Below, in pieces: positions 18,948 through 29,029 of a DNA stretch of 64,000 bases; the stretch's first letter is position 1; each line of letters starts with the position of its first letter. Made by a program: the position numbers and the translations under genes. The notes under the pieces were generated by a model, which saw only the letters and a list, made by a program, of their open reading frames with translations, was not told the origin of the DNA and made no database searches. Origin of the DNA: Tribonema minus (lineage: Eukaryota; Sar; Xanthophyceae; Tribonematales; Tribonemataceae); assembly GCA_017506865.1 (NCBI GenBank), contig JAFCMP010000090.1, positions 1-64,000 of the forward strand, given 5' to 3'.

Positions 18948-19643
18948 TCAACACATGTCAATCCAATTGTCGCCTAAGAATGCTGATATGTGATGTAGGA
19001 TGTCCTGTGGATATTGTAAGTCTTTGCGCAGAAAAAGCATCGCCACTTCATTGATGCCCCAACTGCTGATTGTATGAAGTCCCTGTGCGCAGCACAGAAT
19101 CTCATTCATTACATGGTCAAGATTTGTTGCGCACTTATGCAGTAGTCTCGCAATCTGCACAGCATCATGCGCGTCACTGTGGTTCATTGTCAACAATTCG
19201 CAACCCTTGGGGGCATGTGACAAGAACAACACCTCACCCTGGTATGCACTTGGACCTTCCACATAAATGTATACACCCAGATTCTTGCTGCCTTCCACCG
19301 ACGTCACCCTCACTAGTATGTCAGACGACCGGCCTTTAAAATGAAAAGAGTCACAACATTCTCTTGTGAAGTCAACATTGTATGATGCCACATGCGTCCT
19401 CAGTGCGGCTATGACTCTGATAGACACTTCCATGACCTTTTCATCGGCAGACATGACCTGCACTCGCTTGGCTAGCTGCATTGCATGTGCTGGCTCGACT
19501 GATTGTACTGCATATATTACTCTCACGAGTTGTGCAACGTGGTAGCAGGCAGCATTGCATGTGATGATAGCTGACAAGGCAGTTGCATAACCAGAAAACA
19601 CAGCACCGCAGAGCGCATATGAGAAACTGGTGGCGTCTGCCAT
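18948..19643 (-). CDS. orphan protein, 231 residues, hydrophobic N-terminus
   Basis: The start is the ATG at 19643 (MADATSFSYA); the open frame extends upstream to 19781 but only without ATG. Residues 8-35 are hydrophobic with small residues and Cys (ALCGAVFSGYATALSAIITC), compatible with a signal anchor or a buried helix. The middle is mixed alpha/beta. The end contains YPQDILHHISAFL, which faintly resembles the core of an F-box, but it sits at the C-terminus, so I do not assign one. It lies only 55 bases downstream of the ankyrin-type gene on the same strand, giving a tight arrangement. I do not recognise the function. Confidence 0.55.
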   Translation of the reverse strand: MADATSFSYALCGAVFSGYATALSAIITCNAACYHVAQLVRVIYAVQSVEPAHAMQLAKRVQVMSADEKVMEVSIRVIAALRTHVASYNVDFTRECCDSFHFKGRSSDILVRVTSVEGSKNLGVYIYVEGPSAYQGEVLFLSHAPKGCELLTMNHSDAHDAVQIARLLHKCATNLDHVMNEILCCAQGLHTISSWGINEVAMLFLRKDLQYPQDILHHISAFLGDNWIDMC

Positions 19644-19698
19644 ATGAATTATAATGCGGACATGCGGCCAGCTCAAGCAACAGTGCAGATACGCCACC

Positions 19699-21985
19699 TC
19701 AGTACTTGTACATCGAGCCGCCCCACCTCTGCATGCTAGGGTGGTTCTCACGCACATACTGTCTGACCTCAACGGTGGCATCGCGCCAATAGGCTAGCTT
19801 CATGTCACCCCATCTGCATTTCTCCTCTCTCAGCCACTTGAGCACGTGCACATGCTTGATGGCCGCACGGCACGTGTGCTTATCCCACTCCACCCCCTGT
19901 GCTCTCAACCACTGCACTACCCCCAAGTCCCCCCGCGCCACGGCTGCATTGAATATGCTGCAGTCACACACAGCGCCCTCCAACACCGCCTGCTTGAAAT
20001 CACTAATGTAACCATGCCCGAACAGGCTCCCTACCATAGACACACTTCGACAAACGCACCCCTGCTCCTTCGCCCAGCGGTAGACACCGACATGCCCCTG
20101 ACCAGCCGCTAGCTCCAACACTGAAGCAGGCCTGTGCGGCATGTTATCGAACGCCCACTTCAGAATGTGCAGGTGGTTGCCCATTGCCGCCCCATCAGCT
20201 GCCGCGTCCATGCTCCCCCCGTGACGATTTAGCCGTCGCAGCAAGCTCAAGTTCCCTTCACGCGCCGCCGTGCGCATGGCTTCGTTGGGAACCGGACATC
20301 CTGCGGTGAGGGCCCAGCTGAGCGCAGTCCAGAACCTTGACTTGATGAGCATCCTGCGCATGCGCACACATCACGCAGTTGCACGGTTATGTGATATTCC
20401 TACGAGTGACCAAATGTGCGTTTGAGCAATTCACATCAATTGTGCGTGGGCGACCCAAACACGTGGCCGTAGCGAGACCATGACAACGGCACTGCGCACT
20501 GGTGGCTGCAGAAAGCAATTGATATCTATGTCTCTATGAAAGCAAGCACAGACATGCAGTACACAGTACACAACATCATTCGCGTTGCTTGGGCGAGGCC
20601 TCGCCTGGAATTGTGAGCTTCTGAGCGTAATGCGTTCACATTTGTGTGCAGGTTCATTACCATCAATCAATAAAGTTTGTCGCACTTACGTGACGCAGTC
20701 GTCATGCCAGACACACGCCGCTGAGTTGCGCAGCCATTGCATGACCTCCAGTTGGCCAAGCGATGCGGCGAAGAGCGTGTCATACGCACGGAACTCCCAG
20801 TTCCACCTTCGCAGCTGCTCCAATGCATCGACTCGCCCTAGTTTGATCCAATGGGATAGGCGGACGCAGTGCACGTTTGCTCCCCATGAATGCAGCTCGA
20901 TGAGAGCTGGTAGATCTCCACGTTTGCTTGCAGCAACTGCAGCAATACGTAGGACAACATCGCAAACGGCGCCTCGGCTGCGCTTCCACCTCAGCACCTT
21001 CATGTTGCATTCCTTGGCAGCCGCCCTGAGGGCTTCGACGAGGTTGATGTTACGGTAACGCGCCACCAGCCAATCCGGCACATCGGTGTGCGAGGCGTCT
21101 ACTGCGACCATTGCTGCAGATTGAGCGAAGCTGTCATCGTCTGGTGCAATGTGGCAATGCATCACCAGCCGTTGCAGCGCCTCGATATGTGCACCTCGGA
21201 CCAAATGGAGCGCTGCCTCCTTGATGAGCGTCATGTCGGCTTCAGGCCTGAGGCAATCACAGTCAGTGCAGCGGAAGCTATGAGCCACGAAGTGTGCAAG
21301 TGTACTTATGCACGCAGGCTAAAAAGTGAAACATGACCAGTCATTGTTTCGCGCACCATGCTCATGTTGACGACTGCTTACATTAGCGCCATTGATTCAA
21401 CTGGGTGGCACAACAATGGCAGAAGCAGTGCAAGGCGTACCTGTGTGCAATCGCAAGGTCCAGGATTGAGGTGTGACCACCGAGTGCTGCGCCCGCCGCC
21501 ATATACGACCGGGAACGCTCCAAAAGCCGGCGATCTGTCAAAAGCCACTCCACAACCTTCTGCAGCCCCAAGCGTGCCGCCCCGAGGCATAGCTGATGAG
21601 GTGGGAGACCGAATGCAGGACTACGTGACCGTCGCTCTCGCAGCCCCCAGCACAACAAGAGGTTGGAGCTGGCACCAACTTTACTGTCATACGCCTCCAG
21701 CGGGTCGCCATTAACGTATTTGTAGTTTGAGCGCAAACTGTTGATGGCGGTGTCTACACAATACAAATTATCAATGTCCCAAACCGCATGCTTCAGTCCA
21801 GCCTTGAGTAGCACAGATTTCTGCACGACGTGCTCGCGACTGAAGAGTCTTTTCGGTACATACAACCCAGTGTACAAGTCCACCCTAGGCAGAAGCTTCG
21901 ATACTGCTATTGCGAGAGTAACAGCTTGCCTTCCACCGCGCATACTCTGACAGTCACTCAATAGCAACATATTTTCGCATGGCAT
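19699..21985 (-). CDS. ankyrin-repeat-type protein, three exons (about 604 residues)
   Basis: Exons are 21985-21441, 21304-20690 and 20353-19699. Donors are GTACGC and GTAAGT; the phases (2, 2) match at both joins and the total length is divisible by three, which supports the model. The weakest boundary is the acceptor at 21305. The protein has repeated ankyrin-like units of the type found in algae and giant viruses: G-x-L-x-x-L/V-x-W-L/A-x-x-x-G-C-x-W. Examples are HLHILKWAFDN, GHVGVYRWAKEQGC, GDLGVVQWLRAQGVEW, HVHVLKWLREEKCRW and GQLEVMQWLR. Ankyrin stacks bind other proteins, and no catalytic domain is visible. The spliceosomal introns argue for a host gene or a long-resident viral gene. 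It is divergent from the resolvase gene, with 81 bases between them. Confidence 0.7.
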
Positions 21986-22066
21986 CAAAGCATGCTTGAT
22001 ATATACATTCTATGTGTGCTTTTACGGCACCTTTTAATATGTGTACTGCATAGCATCTAAACAAAC

Positions 22067-22621
22067 ATGCTCACGCTTGGCATTGATATTGGCATACACA
22101 ACTTTGCAGGATGCTTAGTCACTGACGCTGTGGACGGAGTCAAGAAAACTGTAAGCGCCTTTGTCATTACATTGGGAGACAGAAAGGACCCCATTGACAA
22201 AATACTGACGCAGCTAGCACTTAAGACGCGCGAAATGAGCGACGTCTTCAATCACCCACAATTAGGCAGAGTCGTCATAGAACAGCAGCTGGGACTACAA
22301 GCGACAAAAAACTATGCCATATCAGCAGCCGTCTACATGTACTACGCGAGCATGAAACTTACGCGTCCGGCCCTGGAGATATGCTTTTCCAACCCGCGGC
22401 GCAAGTTCACAGTGCTCAGCAAGATGCAAAATGTACCAGGTGTCAGCGAACACGCGCCGAGAATCAAAGCCACCAAAGGCCCACAACTCAAGCGCCTCGC
22501 TGTCGAAATGGCATCTACATTGGCTGGACATTGGCATGACACAATCTTCCTTGAGTACCTGGCCTCACTTGCCAAAAAGGATGACATCTGCGACAGCTGG
22601 CTGCTCAGCACACTGTGCTAA
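22067..22621 (+). CDS. Holliday junction resolvase, poxvirus A22 / RuvC-like
   Basis: 184 residues, the usual size of the A22 family. The RNase H-fold acidic motifs are present: LGIDIGIHNFAG near the N-terminus (Asp 6), VVIEQQLG (Glu 69) and KKDDICDS near the C-terminus. This last block, K-K-D-D-x-x-D, is characteristic of resolvases from nucleocytoplasmic large DNA viruses. The enzyme cuts four-way DNA junctions, in viruses to resolve replicating genomes. It is intronless and has a compact AT-rich gap on each side. It is the best evidence for a viral origin of this block. A mitochondrial Cce1/Ydc2-type resolvase is the main alternative, but those are usually longer. The reading frame is intact. 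Confidence 0.85.
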   Translation: MLTLGIDIGIHNFAGCLVTDAVDGVKKTVSAFVITLGDRKDPIDKILTQLALKTREMSDVFNHPQLGRVVIEQQLGLQATKNYAISAAVYMYYASMKLTRPALEICFSNPRRKFTVLSKMQNVPGVSEHAPRIKATKGPQLKRLAVEMASTLAGHWHDTIFLEYLASLAKKDDICDSWLLSTLC

Positions 22622-22699
22622 TAAAATTAACACATATCCAAATGCACCTATGCTTCATTCCTCAAAAATATTATATAGTTTCAGTGTAACACAGGCAAT
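22622..22699 (+). promoter_or_regulatory. AT-rich intergenic promoter between resolvase and structural-type gene
   Basis: This 78-base gap contains aaaaatattatatag about 25-40 bases before the next ATG and is far more AT-rich than the coding sequence on either side. Short AT-rich gaps of this kind are typical promoters in large DNA viruses. A similar AT-rich stretch (ttgatatatacatt) precedes the resolvase near 21995. Confidence 0.4.
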
Positions 22700-24110
22700 A
22701 TGTCAGTCTATCCAATTGCATCAGGTTCGGTGTTTGCCAAAAGGGCCGGCCTGGGACCCACCAACGGCGAGTTCACTGTCAGCGATGCTGGGCAGGTTAC
22801 TTTCAACATTGGTACGCCCACTGCAACGGTCACTGCTGCATTTCCTGACCTCAGCGCACCAGACTTTTCAGCAACCACGTCAACTGGCATCTCGTCCGCA
22901 ACGAAAAACGTCGATGCCATTCAGAAACTTGACAACTGGCTTGACAAGTACCTACTCGATAGCCCTCCTGCGCCCACGCTAGTGTCTAGCGGCAGCGACA
23001 CGCAGAAAATGTTTGTCAATATTACTAACCCGCCTCAGAAGAAGCTCGCCTTCAGCGCCACAGCCATCCCGCTTCTCAAAGAGGCCGGGGCAGACATCAT
23101 CCTCTCGTCTGCCAACGCCGACCACCTGTTCACTGGTGCCGCGACCATCACTCTAGAGGCCGTCACAGGCAGCAACTTTGCCTCTGTGACAACACTTGAG
23201 CTGTACGTTGACGCAGGCACCAACCTGCTCTCTGGCACCACTTACAAGCGGTACGCCGCTGTAGCAACGGAAGTGTTCTACGACATTCGCGTTTACTACA
23301 CGAACGAGTCATCCCAAGCTAACAAGTACATTTACGTGTATGGCGTGAAAACTTTACCTATTGGCGTCCCAGTGGCTCCAACGTCCTTGACGGTGAGCTC
23401 GACTGCACAAACTGTCGCCAGTGTAGCCTGGACCAAGCCCATTGACCACGACTCCAACACCGTGGGCAACCAAACCACGCCTTATATCTCCACATACAAA
23501 GTTTCTCGCTCTGCGACATCTTCAGTGCGTTACGGCGGCGCAATCGCTGACACAGGCGACACGTTCACAACGACCACTTCAGGCTCCAACTCGGCCACAA
23601 CTGCGTCTATTGCCAGTCTGCATCCCGGCACGACTTACACACTCACAGTGTCCGGCAGAAACGCCATCAATTCAAATTATGGCCCTGCGAGCACCTCCAA
23701 CACGGCATTGACGCTGCTGCCGACCACTCCCACTTTCCTGTCCACGGCTGATGCGACGGCTATCAACTCGGTTAGCACGCTTCAGTCGCCATACTCAACA
23801 TCTGGCGGCTACAGCCTCGACGGCACAACTGTGACTACGCCCATCCTCAACTACTCCACGCTGTCCAATACCAATCTGCGCACGCCGTCAGTCGCCACTC
23901 GCGGTACCAACCTCACAGCGGGCAACACGGGAACTGTCGGTTCACTTGTAGCATTCGGCGGCCCCTCCTCTACGTACACCAACGCCGCAAACCAGGCAAC
24001 GCTGGCCACCCAGGGATTTGGCACTACGACCACAAACGGCAATACGACGTCTTCGTCCGGCTTCACCACGCTGTCCTACAGTAACGACGTCGATGCTTTT
24101 GCGGCTTCAT
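22700..24110 (+). pseudogene. virion-structural-type FN3 protein, 5' part (interrupted)
   Basis: The ATG at 22700 (MSVYPIASGS) opens a Ser/Thr/Gly/Ala-rich, beta-strand-rich protein with hardly any Cys. Residues about 222-332 fit a fibronectin type III domain, with VAPTSLTVSS, a central Trp in VASVAWTKP, and the LHPGTTYTLTVSGRN-type tyrosine-corner ending. The composition and repetitive Thr/Ser/Asn stretches resemble fibre or surface proteins of large DNA viruses. Homologous-looking sequence ends near DVDAFAAS (about 24105), after which the frame enters sequence of different character. A beta-rich continuation starts near 24705 in another frame. I infer one gene broken by an insertion. An intron is possible, but no good donor is visible. 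Confidence 0.65.
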
Positions 24111-24704
24111 CTATTGATCAACAGGGGTTTTTCAAATGCATTGACTGCTACGCGTGTGCAACAGACGTCATAAACACTGCGGAGTTGAAAAACGTCCTGT
24201 GTAAAGTACTCTGGGAGCAGCCACTATGGCCTACCCGACGTTTCTTATTCACACACACTGCAGAGGCCGCTTCAGCATTTTTGATTCCCTTACAGGGTAA
24301 CAATAAGCCCCCACCTCGTAAGCTTCGCCACTTACTGGACGGGTACAGTGTAGCAATGTTGGCGCTGCGACATGCAAAACTCTACCCTTGCGGCCACTGG
24401 ATCGTGATTCACAAGATGGAGGATGTGTGGCATGTATCCGATCCACTTCTTCCGCCTGGAAGATGTCATGGGGTGCCAAACAGAAAGCTTGCCATGTTTT
24501 TAGCAGCTGCAGACATAGTAATTGGCATTGACGTCAAGCCTAGTGTCGGTGTATGAGTTGCTTCGGGGGCAGGCACATACTCGAGCAATTTAATGCATAG
24601 AAGCAGTTGTTGACATTTGTGCGTGCTGTTTATGTTGAAGCCTTGAGTCTGTTACAATGTCTACCGTGCCCATTGCTTGATTTAGGCTCTTACGAACTCA
24701 TTGT
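24111..24704 (+). mobile_element. about 0.6-kb insertion in the structural-type gene
   Basis: The composition changes abruptly. The first 445 bases are open in frame with the upstream gene and encode a Cys/His/Trp-containing stretch ending ...GIDVKPSVGV. It contains PCGHWIVIHKMEDVWHVSDPL, which looks like the His-strand of a papain-fold cysteine peptidase, with Cys residues upstream in FKCIDCYACATD. The last 150 bases (24557-24704) are noncoding and carry a motif (gttgaagccttgagtctgtta) that resembles the dispersed repeat seen at about 13840. No terminal inverted repeat or clean target duplication is visible. It could be a transferred gene fragment, a mobile repeat or an intron-like element. 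Confidence 0.45.
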
Positions 24705-25364
24705 GTCAATCTCATCAAGGCCACACCTTACTCGCTTTACAGCAACAGCGGCGGTACTCAAGCGTCCTCGTCCTACATGGACGTGACTACTGGGTCTACT
24801 CTGGCACTGCGCATCGATACAATGTCGATCAATAACAAAAGGGCCTCAGCTTCTTTTGCTAACACGACGTTTGGCCAGCATGTCACATCTGGCACAGGCA
24901 CATACCCTTCGACCGGCTATGGTGCTGATTTTGATCACACTGTTGACATAACTGGCACGTCCGACCTGCAGCTCTTGGCTGGAGTGTATCAGTCACCTGC
25001 TTACAGTGCCAGCTCATACAAGAACTACTCTTCGTTCTGGTGCGCCGGGCTTTCGCATCCAAACTACTCGACCATCTCCAGCAGCAGCAGCTCTGTGCGT
25101 TTCGTTACATTTAAATTTACTGGGAGGATCGCATCGGGCAGTTACAGTAAGGTCCGCCTGGCACTGGTACATTCGGGGCTTACTGTGGATCTCAATGCCG
25201 TAAATGCCGCCAATCACTCACTGCAGCTGATGGTTCAAGCTCAGGCCAGTGAGCAAGTCGGGCGGCTCCATCTCGAAGATGATGGCGCGCAGCCGCCGGC
25301 AGACGAAGAGAATGAGGCAGATGACTTCGTGCAGCTCCGGCGGCGCCACAATGTCGACGGGTAG
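24705..25364 (+). pseudogene. virion-structural-type protein, 3' part
   Basis: This beta-rich segment (from VNLIKATPYSLYS through MDVTTGSTLALRI to about SLQLMVQAQ at 25240) has the Ser/Thr/Tyr/Gly-rich composition of the 5' part and is most simply its C-terminal domain. It lies in a different frame and has no start codon of its own in a sensible place; the first ATG is 24777. From about 25240 to the stop at 25364 the translated sequence becomes charged. That tail is the antisense of the last exon of the minus-strand gene, so the real viral sequence probably ends near 25240. Confidence 0.6.
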
Positions 25365-28300
25365 TGGACCGTTGCCGACGGAGCTTTTACCTGCATGTGA
25401 TGACGCCTGCTTCTGCTCCAGCGGGTTCTCGATGACCTGCACGTTGCAGTGCACGTTGGAAAGTGTTTACAGGGATGTTGAATGTAAAGTCCATTACATG
25501 CATCCTTGTCCTCACCAGGAACATGCGGGCGCACTGTAGTAGCGTATCATGCATCAGATCCAACATGATTTGCACGTTGTGGTGCACACTTGAAAGCGCA
25601 GAGCTGATAAGGAATGAAGTACATTGCATGCATCCTTATCCTCACCAGTGACATGTGGGTGCGCTGTAGTAGCATAGCATGCATCAGATTCAGCAGTTCT
25701 ATCCCAAGATGGTAACCTCACCTGGCGGATATTCCACTCGCCATCTGTCTCGTCGGCGAAGACCTTGCTCGGCTTGTTCTCCCAAAACGCCTGGCCGCGC
25801 ACTGTGACGACAAACGTCCAGTTGAGCGCCACGTATGCCTCCAGCGACGCCACATCGTGGGCGTTGAAGCCCTCGCGCTCCAGGTGTCGTGCCAGCGCCT
25901 CGCCCTCTTCCGTGATGAGATGGAGTCCATCGCCGTTGGTCTTGCGCTGGTTGGCCTTGCGGTTGTCGGCCAGGATGCCAATGAAGCGGGGCATCAGGTC
26001 AGCCACGGTGGACATGCCGCGGAAGAGGTTGGCGCAGTCGGCAGGCGGGTTGGCGATGCAAGCATTGATGGCGCGCATGAACGGCGCCTCAATCTCCTCC
26101 TTCAGCGTGGTGCGCATGTCCTTGTACTGCTGAGCTGCGTTCTTGGCGAAGGGAAGCCGGCCGTCATTCTCCTTCTTGGCGAACGACTGGCCCTCAGAGT
26201 CAGATTGTGCCTGCATGAGGCGGATGTTGCACACCCACTCCCTGCACTCCTTCTTGACGGCCTGCAGGTAGGTGAGCGCGTCCGCGTTGACCTTCCGAAC
26301 GTGGAACATGACGGTGCCTGTGCCATGCACGTTCTTGCTGTTGATGCCGTTGACGGATGACTTGCTGTAGCCGCCGCAGACGTCCTTCCCGTCGTTGCTG
26401 ACGATGCCGTTGTCTGTGCACTTGAGGAGCAGCTCCACGCGCGCGATGGGGCAGAGCAGCATCACACCGTCCTCCAGCAGAGGCTTGAGCGCATTGGGCA
26501 GTGCCGCAGCCACCTGTGTCGCGGAGTCAGCGTAGAGCACGTGCAGATAGGCTCGTGTCAGTAAGTGCACTTGAATTGATACAGAACGCACACACATGCC
26601 GCAAAATGGTACACTGAAGATACAAGTACAACTACGCTGAATTGCACGCAATCAGGTAGCGCCAGCACATAAACATCTGCCACGACCCTTTTCTTACCGC
26701 TTCTGTCGGCTGTTGCAGGTCGGTGGGCGTGCTGTCCGCTTCGAGGCACGGAAGCAGGGGGTTGATGCGCTGTCTGACTGCAATCAGCTCCTCCATGTTG
26801 ACAGGAATGAACAGCGTGCTGCAGGTCGGGTAGCGGTTCAGGGTGGACGCCGTGAGCAGGAGCTTGATGATGTCAGCTGCGCCGTTGTTGTTGGTCGGTG
26901 TGATGGTCTTGAGCGGTTTGGTCATGAGCTCGAAGCCGTCGAACTTGGCCCACGTCAGGCTCGGCCAGCAGAAGCTGAGGTACAGCTCCTCATCTGAGCC
27001 GATGTAGCGGTGGCCGTCATGCAGAACGTCCTTGCAGCGCAGGTGCTCAAGCAGAAGCCGAGCGGCGCTGCCGATGCGCGCCTTGGGCTGCGGCTGCTTG
27101 CCCTTGACCTTGATGTCTTGCAGGCAGTGGTTGATGTCGCGCGTGTGCTTGGCACGTGTCTTCTTGTCGATGTCGTTGATGTGTCTGCAATGGTGAGGCG
27201 CAGCAAGGCGTGGACAGGCATGTAGTGTCATGAGTGTCAATTGTTGCCGCCGGAGATCACGGCATGTAATAAATGCTGAGGGGCGCTGCAAACAGGCAAT
27301 GTCAGGCGCATGCGCATCTCTCCGTGCACGCAGCTCGTTGTGCGTGCTTACCTGTTCACCGAGATGATGGCTTCACCCCAGGCGATGGACATAATGCCCA
27401 GCAGGCGCTTCCATGTGTCCACCAGCGGCATGACGCCCTGGCCAGGCAGCGCATGTGTTAGCACGTATGTGAGGCCCCACAGCTTGGCATCCCCTCCGTC
27501 CTTCATCTGCGTGCTGCCACCAAAGCTGAAGTCGGCCGTTGAGCCGCCGCTGCTACTGCCGCCACCACCGCCGTCCTCCTCCAGCGCCTCCTGCTCCTCC
27601 TGCTCCTCCTGCTCGTGGTCGCTACCGCCATCACTGCCGTCCTCCTCCTCGTCCTCCTCCTCATCGTCACCGCCGCCGCTGGTAGTGTCCGGCTGCAGAG
27701 GCACCGCCTGTAGCTGCTCGCGGGAGCCGCCGATGCACCAGTACCCGGCAGCAGGGGGAATAAGGGCTGTGGAGTAGCAGTCATTGACGGCGGGCACCTC
27801 CTGCTTCTCCTTGGGGCTCCAGCGCGCCTCCACCGTTGCCTCGCCCTCCACCTTCTCCTTCCGTGCGGCAAACTTCTTCTTTGCAGCCTTGCCAGTCATG
27901 GCCATGGAGATGTCGCCAGGGTACCACACCGGTTGAGCGGAACCGACGACGTCGAAGGCGTACAGCAGCTTGAGGCCCAGCGCAGCGTCAGACCGCATGA
28001 AGGCTGTGGTGGGGCGGCCGGCCAGGACGAAGTTGCTGCCGGCGGCAAGAGAAGGGTGGCTGATCATGCCATCGACAGTCGGCAGCTGCGGCGCTGGTGC
28101 AGGTGGCGCTGGCGCCCGTGGTGCTGGTGCGCGCGGGCGCGGAGCCCGAGCAGGTCGAGGGGTGCGCTCTTGAGCTGTTGGGATTGCCAGGGATTGTAGG
28201 GCCGCGCTGTAGCCGCACTTGTAGGACTTGCCTACGGAGTCAAGCACGACACCATTGTCGTCCATCTTGATGCCCGCGGCGATGCCGTACGCCTCTGAGT

Positions 28301-29029
28301 CCATGACGCGGTACGTGTCCAACAGGTAGACGCCGTCCTTTGTCGTGGGCCCGCTCTTGCACCAAACGGCTCTGCCGTCAGGCAGCTCCTTCAACTTGAC
28401 GCAGAACTCCGCTGTCTCTCGAAGGCTCAGCTGTAAGGCACAAAGATGTGGGTGCGGAGTATTGCGTACTGTATTAGTTGGTAGTATAGGTGCGATGGTG
28501 TGCATGGCGCCAACAGGCAATAACCTCTCTACCATGCGCGCCAGTTACTGTGTCAAATCAACGCCTATGACTGGGCGACTGAGCCAATACAAATGTGCAC
28601 TCCAGCTTACAGCTTACACCACAGCGTTGCATCGGTGCCGCAGTGGTGACGGTGGCGCGCAAGTGCGACGGTGGCGCGCAAGTGCGACGGTGGCGCGCAA
28701 GTGCGCCAGTGTACAATGTGCGTTGCCGACAGCAAACAACCGTAAGCGCTGTGGTGGAACACTACTAGGTGGGCGACTGAGCCAGCACAACAGTAGCGAC
28801 GGCCGCGTGTACACTTGCTCACCTCTCTGTTGTTGAAGCCCTCGATGAATGCGAATGTGAGTGGGACCTCGCGGTGCTTGAGGCGCAGCTGCTGGATCTC
28901 CACAGCCCTGGCGATGGCAATGATGATGTTGTCACGTGCAGTTTTGCGGTCGCCTATGAATGACACCTTGGCGGCCACTCCATTGGCGCCCTTGGGTCCC
29001 TCTTCATCAAAGCACTTGATTGCTGGCAT
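25218..29029 (-). CDS. unrecognised five-exon gene, about 927 residues
   Basis: Exons are 29029-28823, 28430-27352, 27184-26698, 26513-25722 and 25436-25218. All introns are GT-AG and all phases agree. The protein starts MPAIKCFDEE. Exon 2 contains a Pro/Ala/Arg-rich linker (about 28090-28165) and a long acidic Glu/Asp/Gly/Ser stretch (about 27555-27690). Exons 3 and 4 are globular with basic patches. I see no known domain. Large low-complexity linkers between globular parts suggest a nuclear or regulatory protein, but that is a guess. The last 20 or so codons coincide with the junction to the virus-like block, so the original C-terminus may be lost. The acceptor of exon 4 was chosen because it alone keeps the frame. 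Confidence 0.7.
28648..28704. repeat. three perfect 19-bp tandem copies inside intron 1
   Basis: The unit gacggtggcgcgcaagtgc is repeated three times without mismatch within the first intron of the 927-residue gene. It is a very young minisatellite. Confidence 0.9.

Noticed and set aside
18948-19010. F-box at the C-terminus of the 231-residue protein
   Set aside because: A single short resemblance (YPQDILHHISAFL) at the wrong end of the protein; too weak.
24150-24556. Calling the insert a Josephin or other defined cysteine protease
   Set aside because: Only the His-strand-like motif is suggestive; the catalytic Cys context and fold cannot be shown from sequence alone.
27310-28199. Plus-strand ORFs rich in Ser/Pro or Ala opposite the 927-residue gene
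   Set aside because: Antisense shadows of the acidic and Pro/Ala linkers in exon 2.
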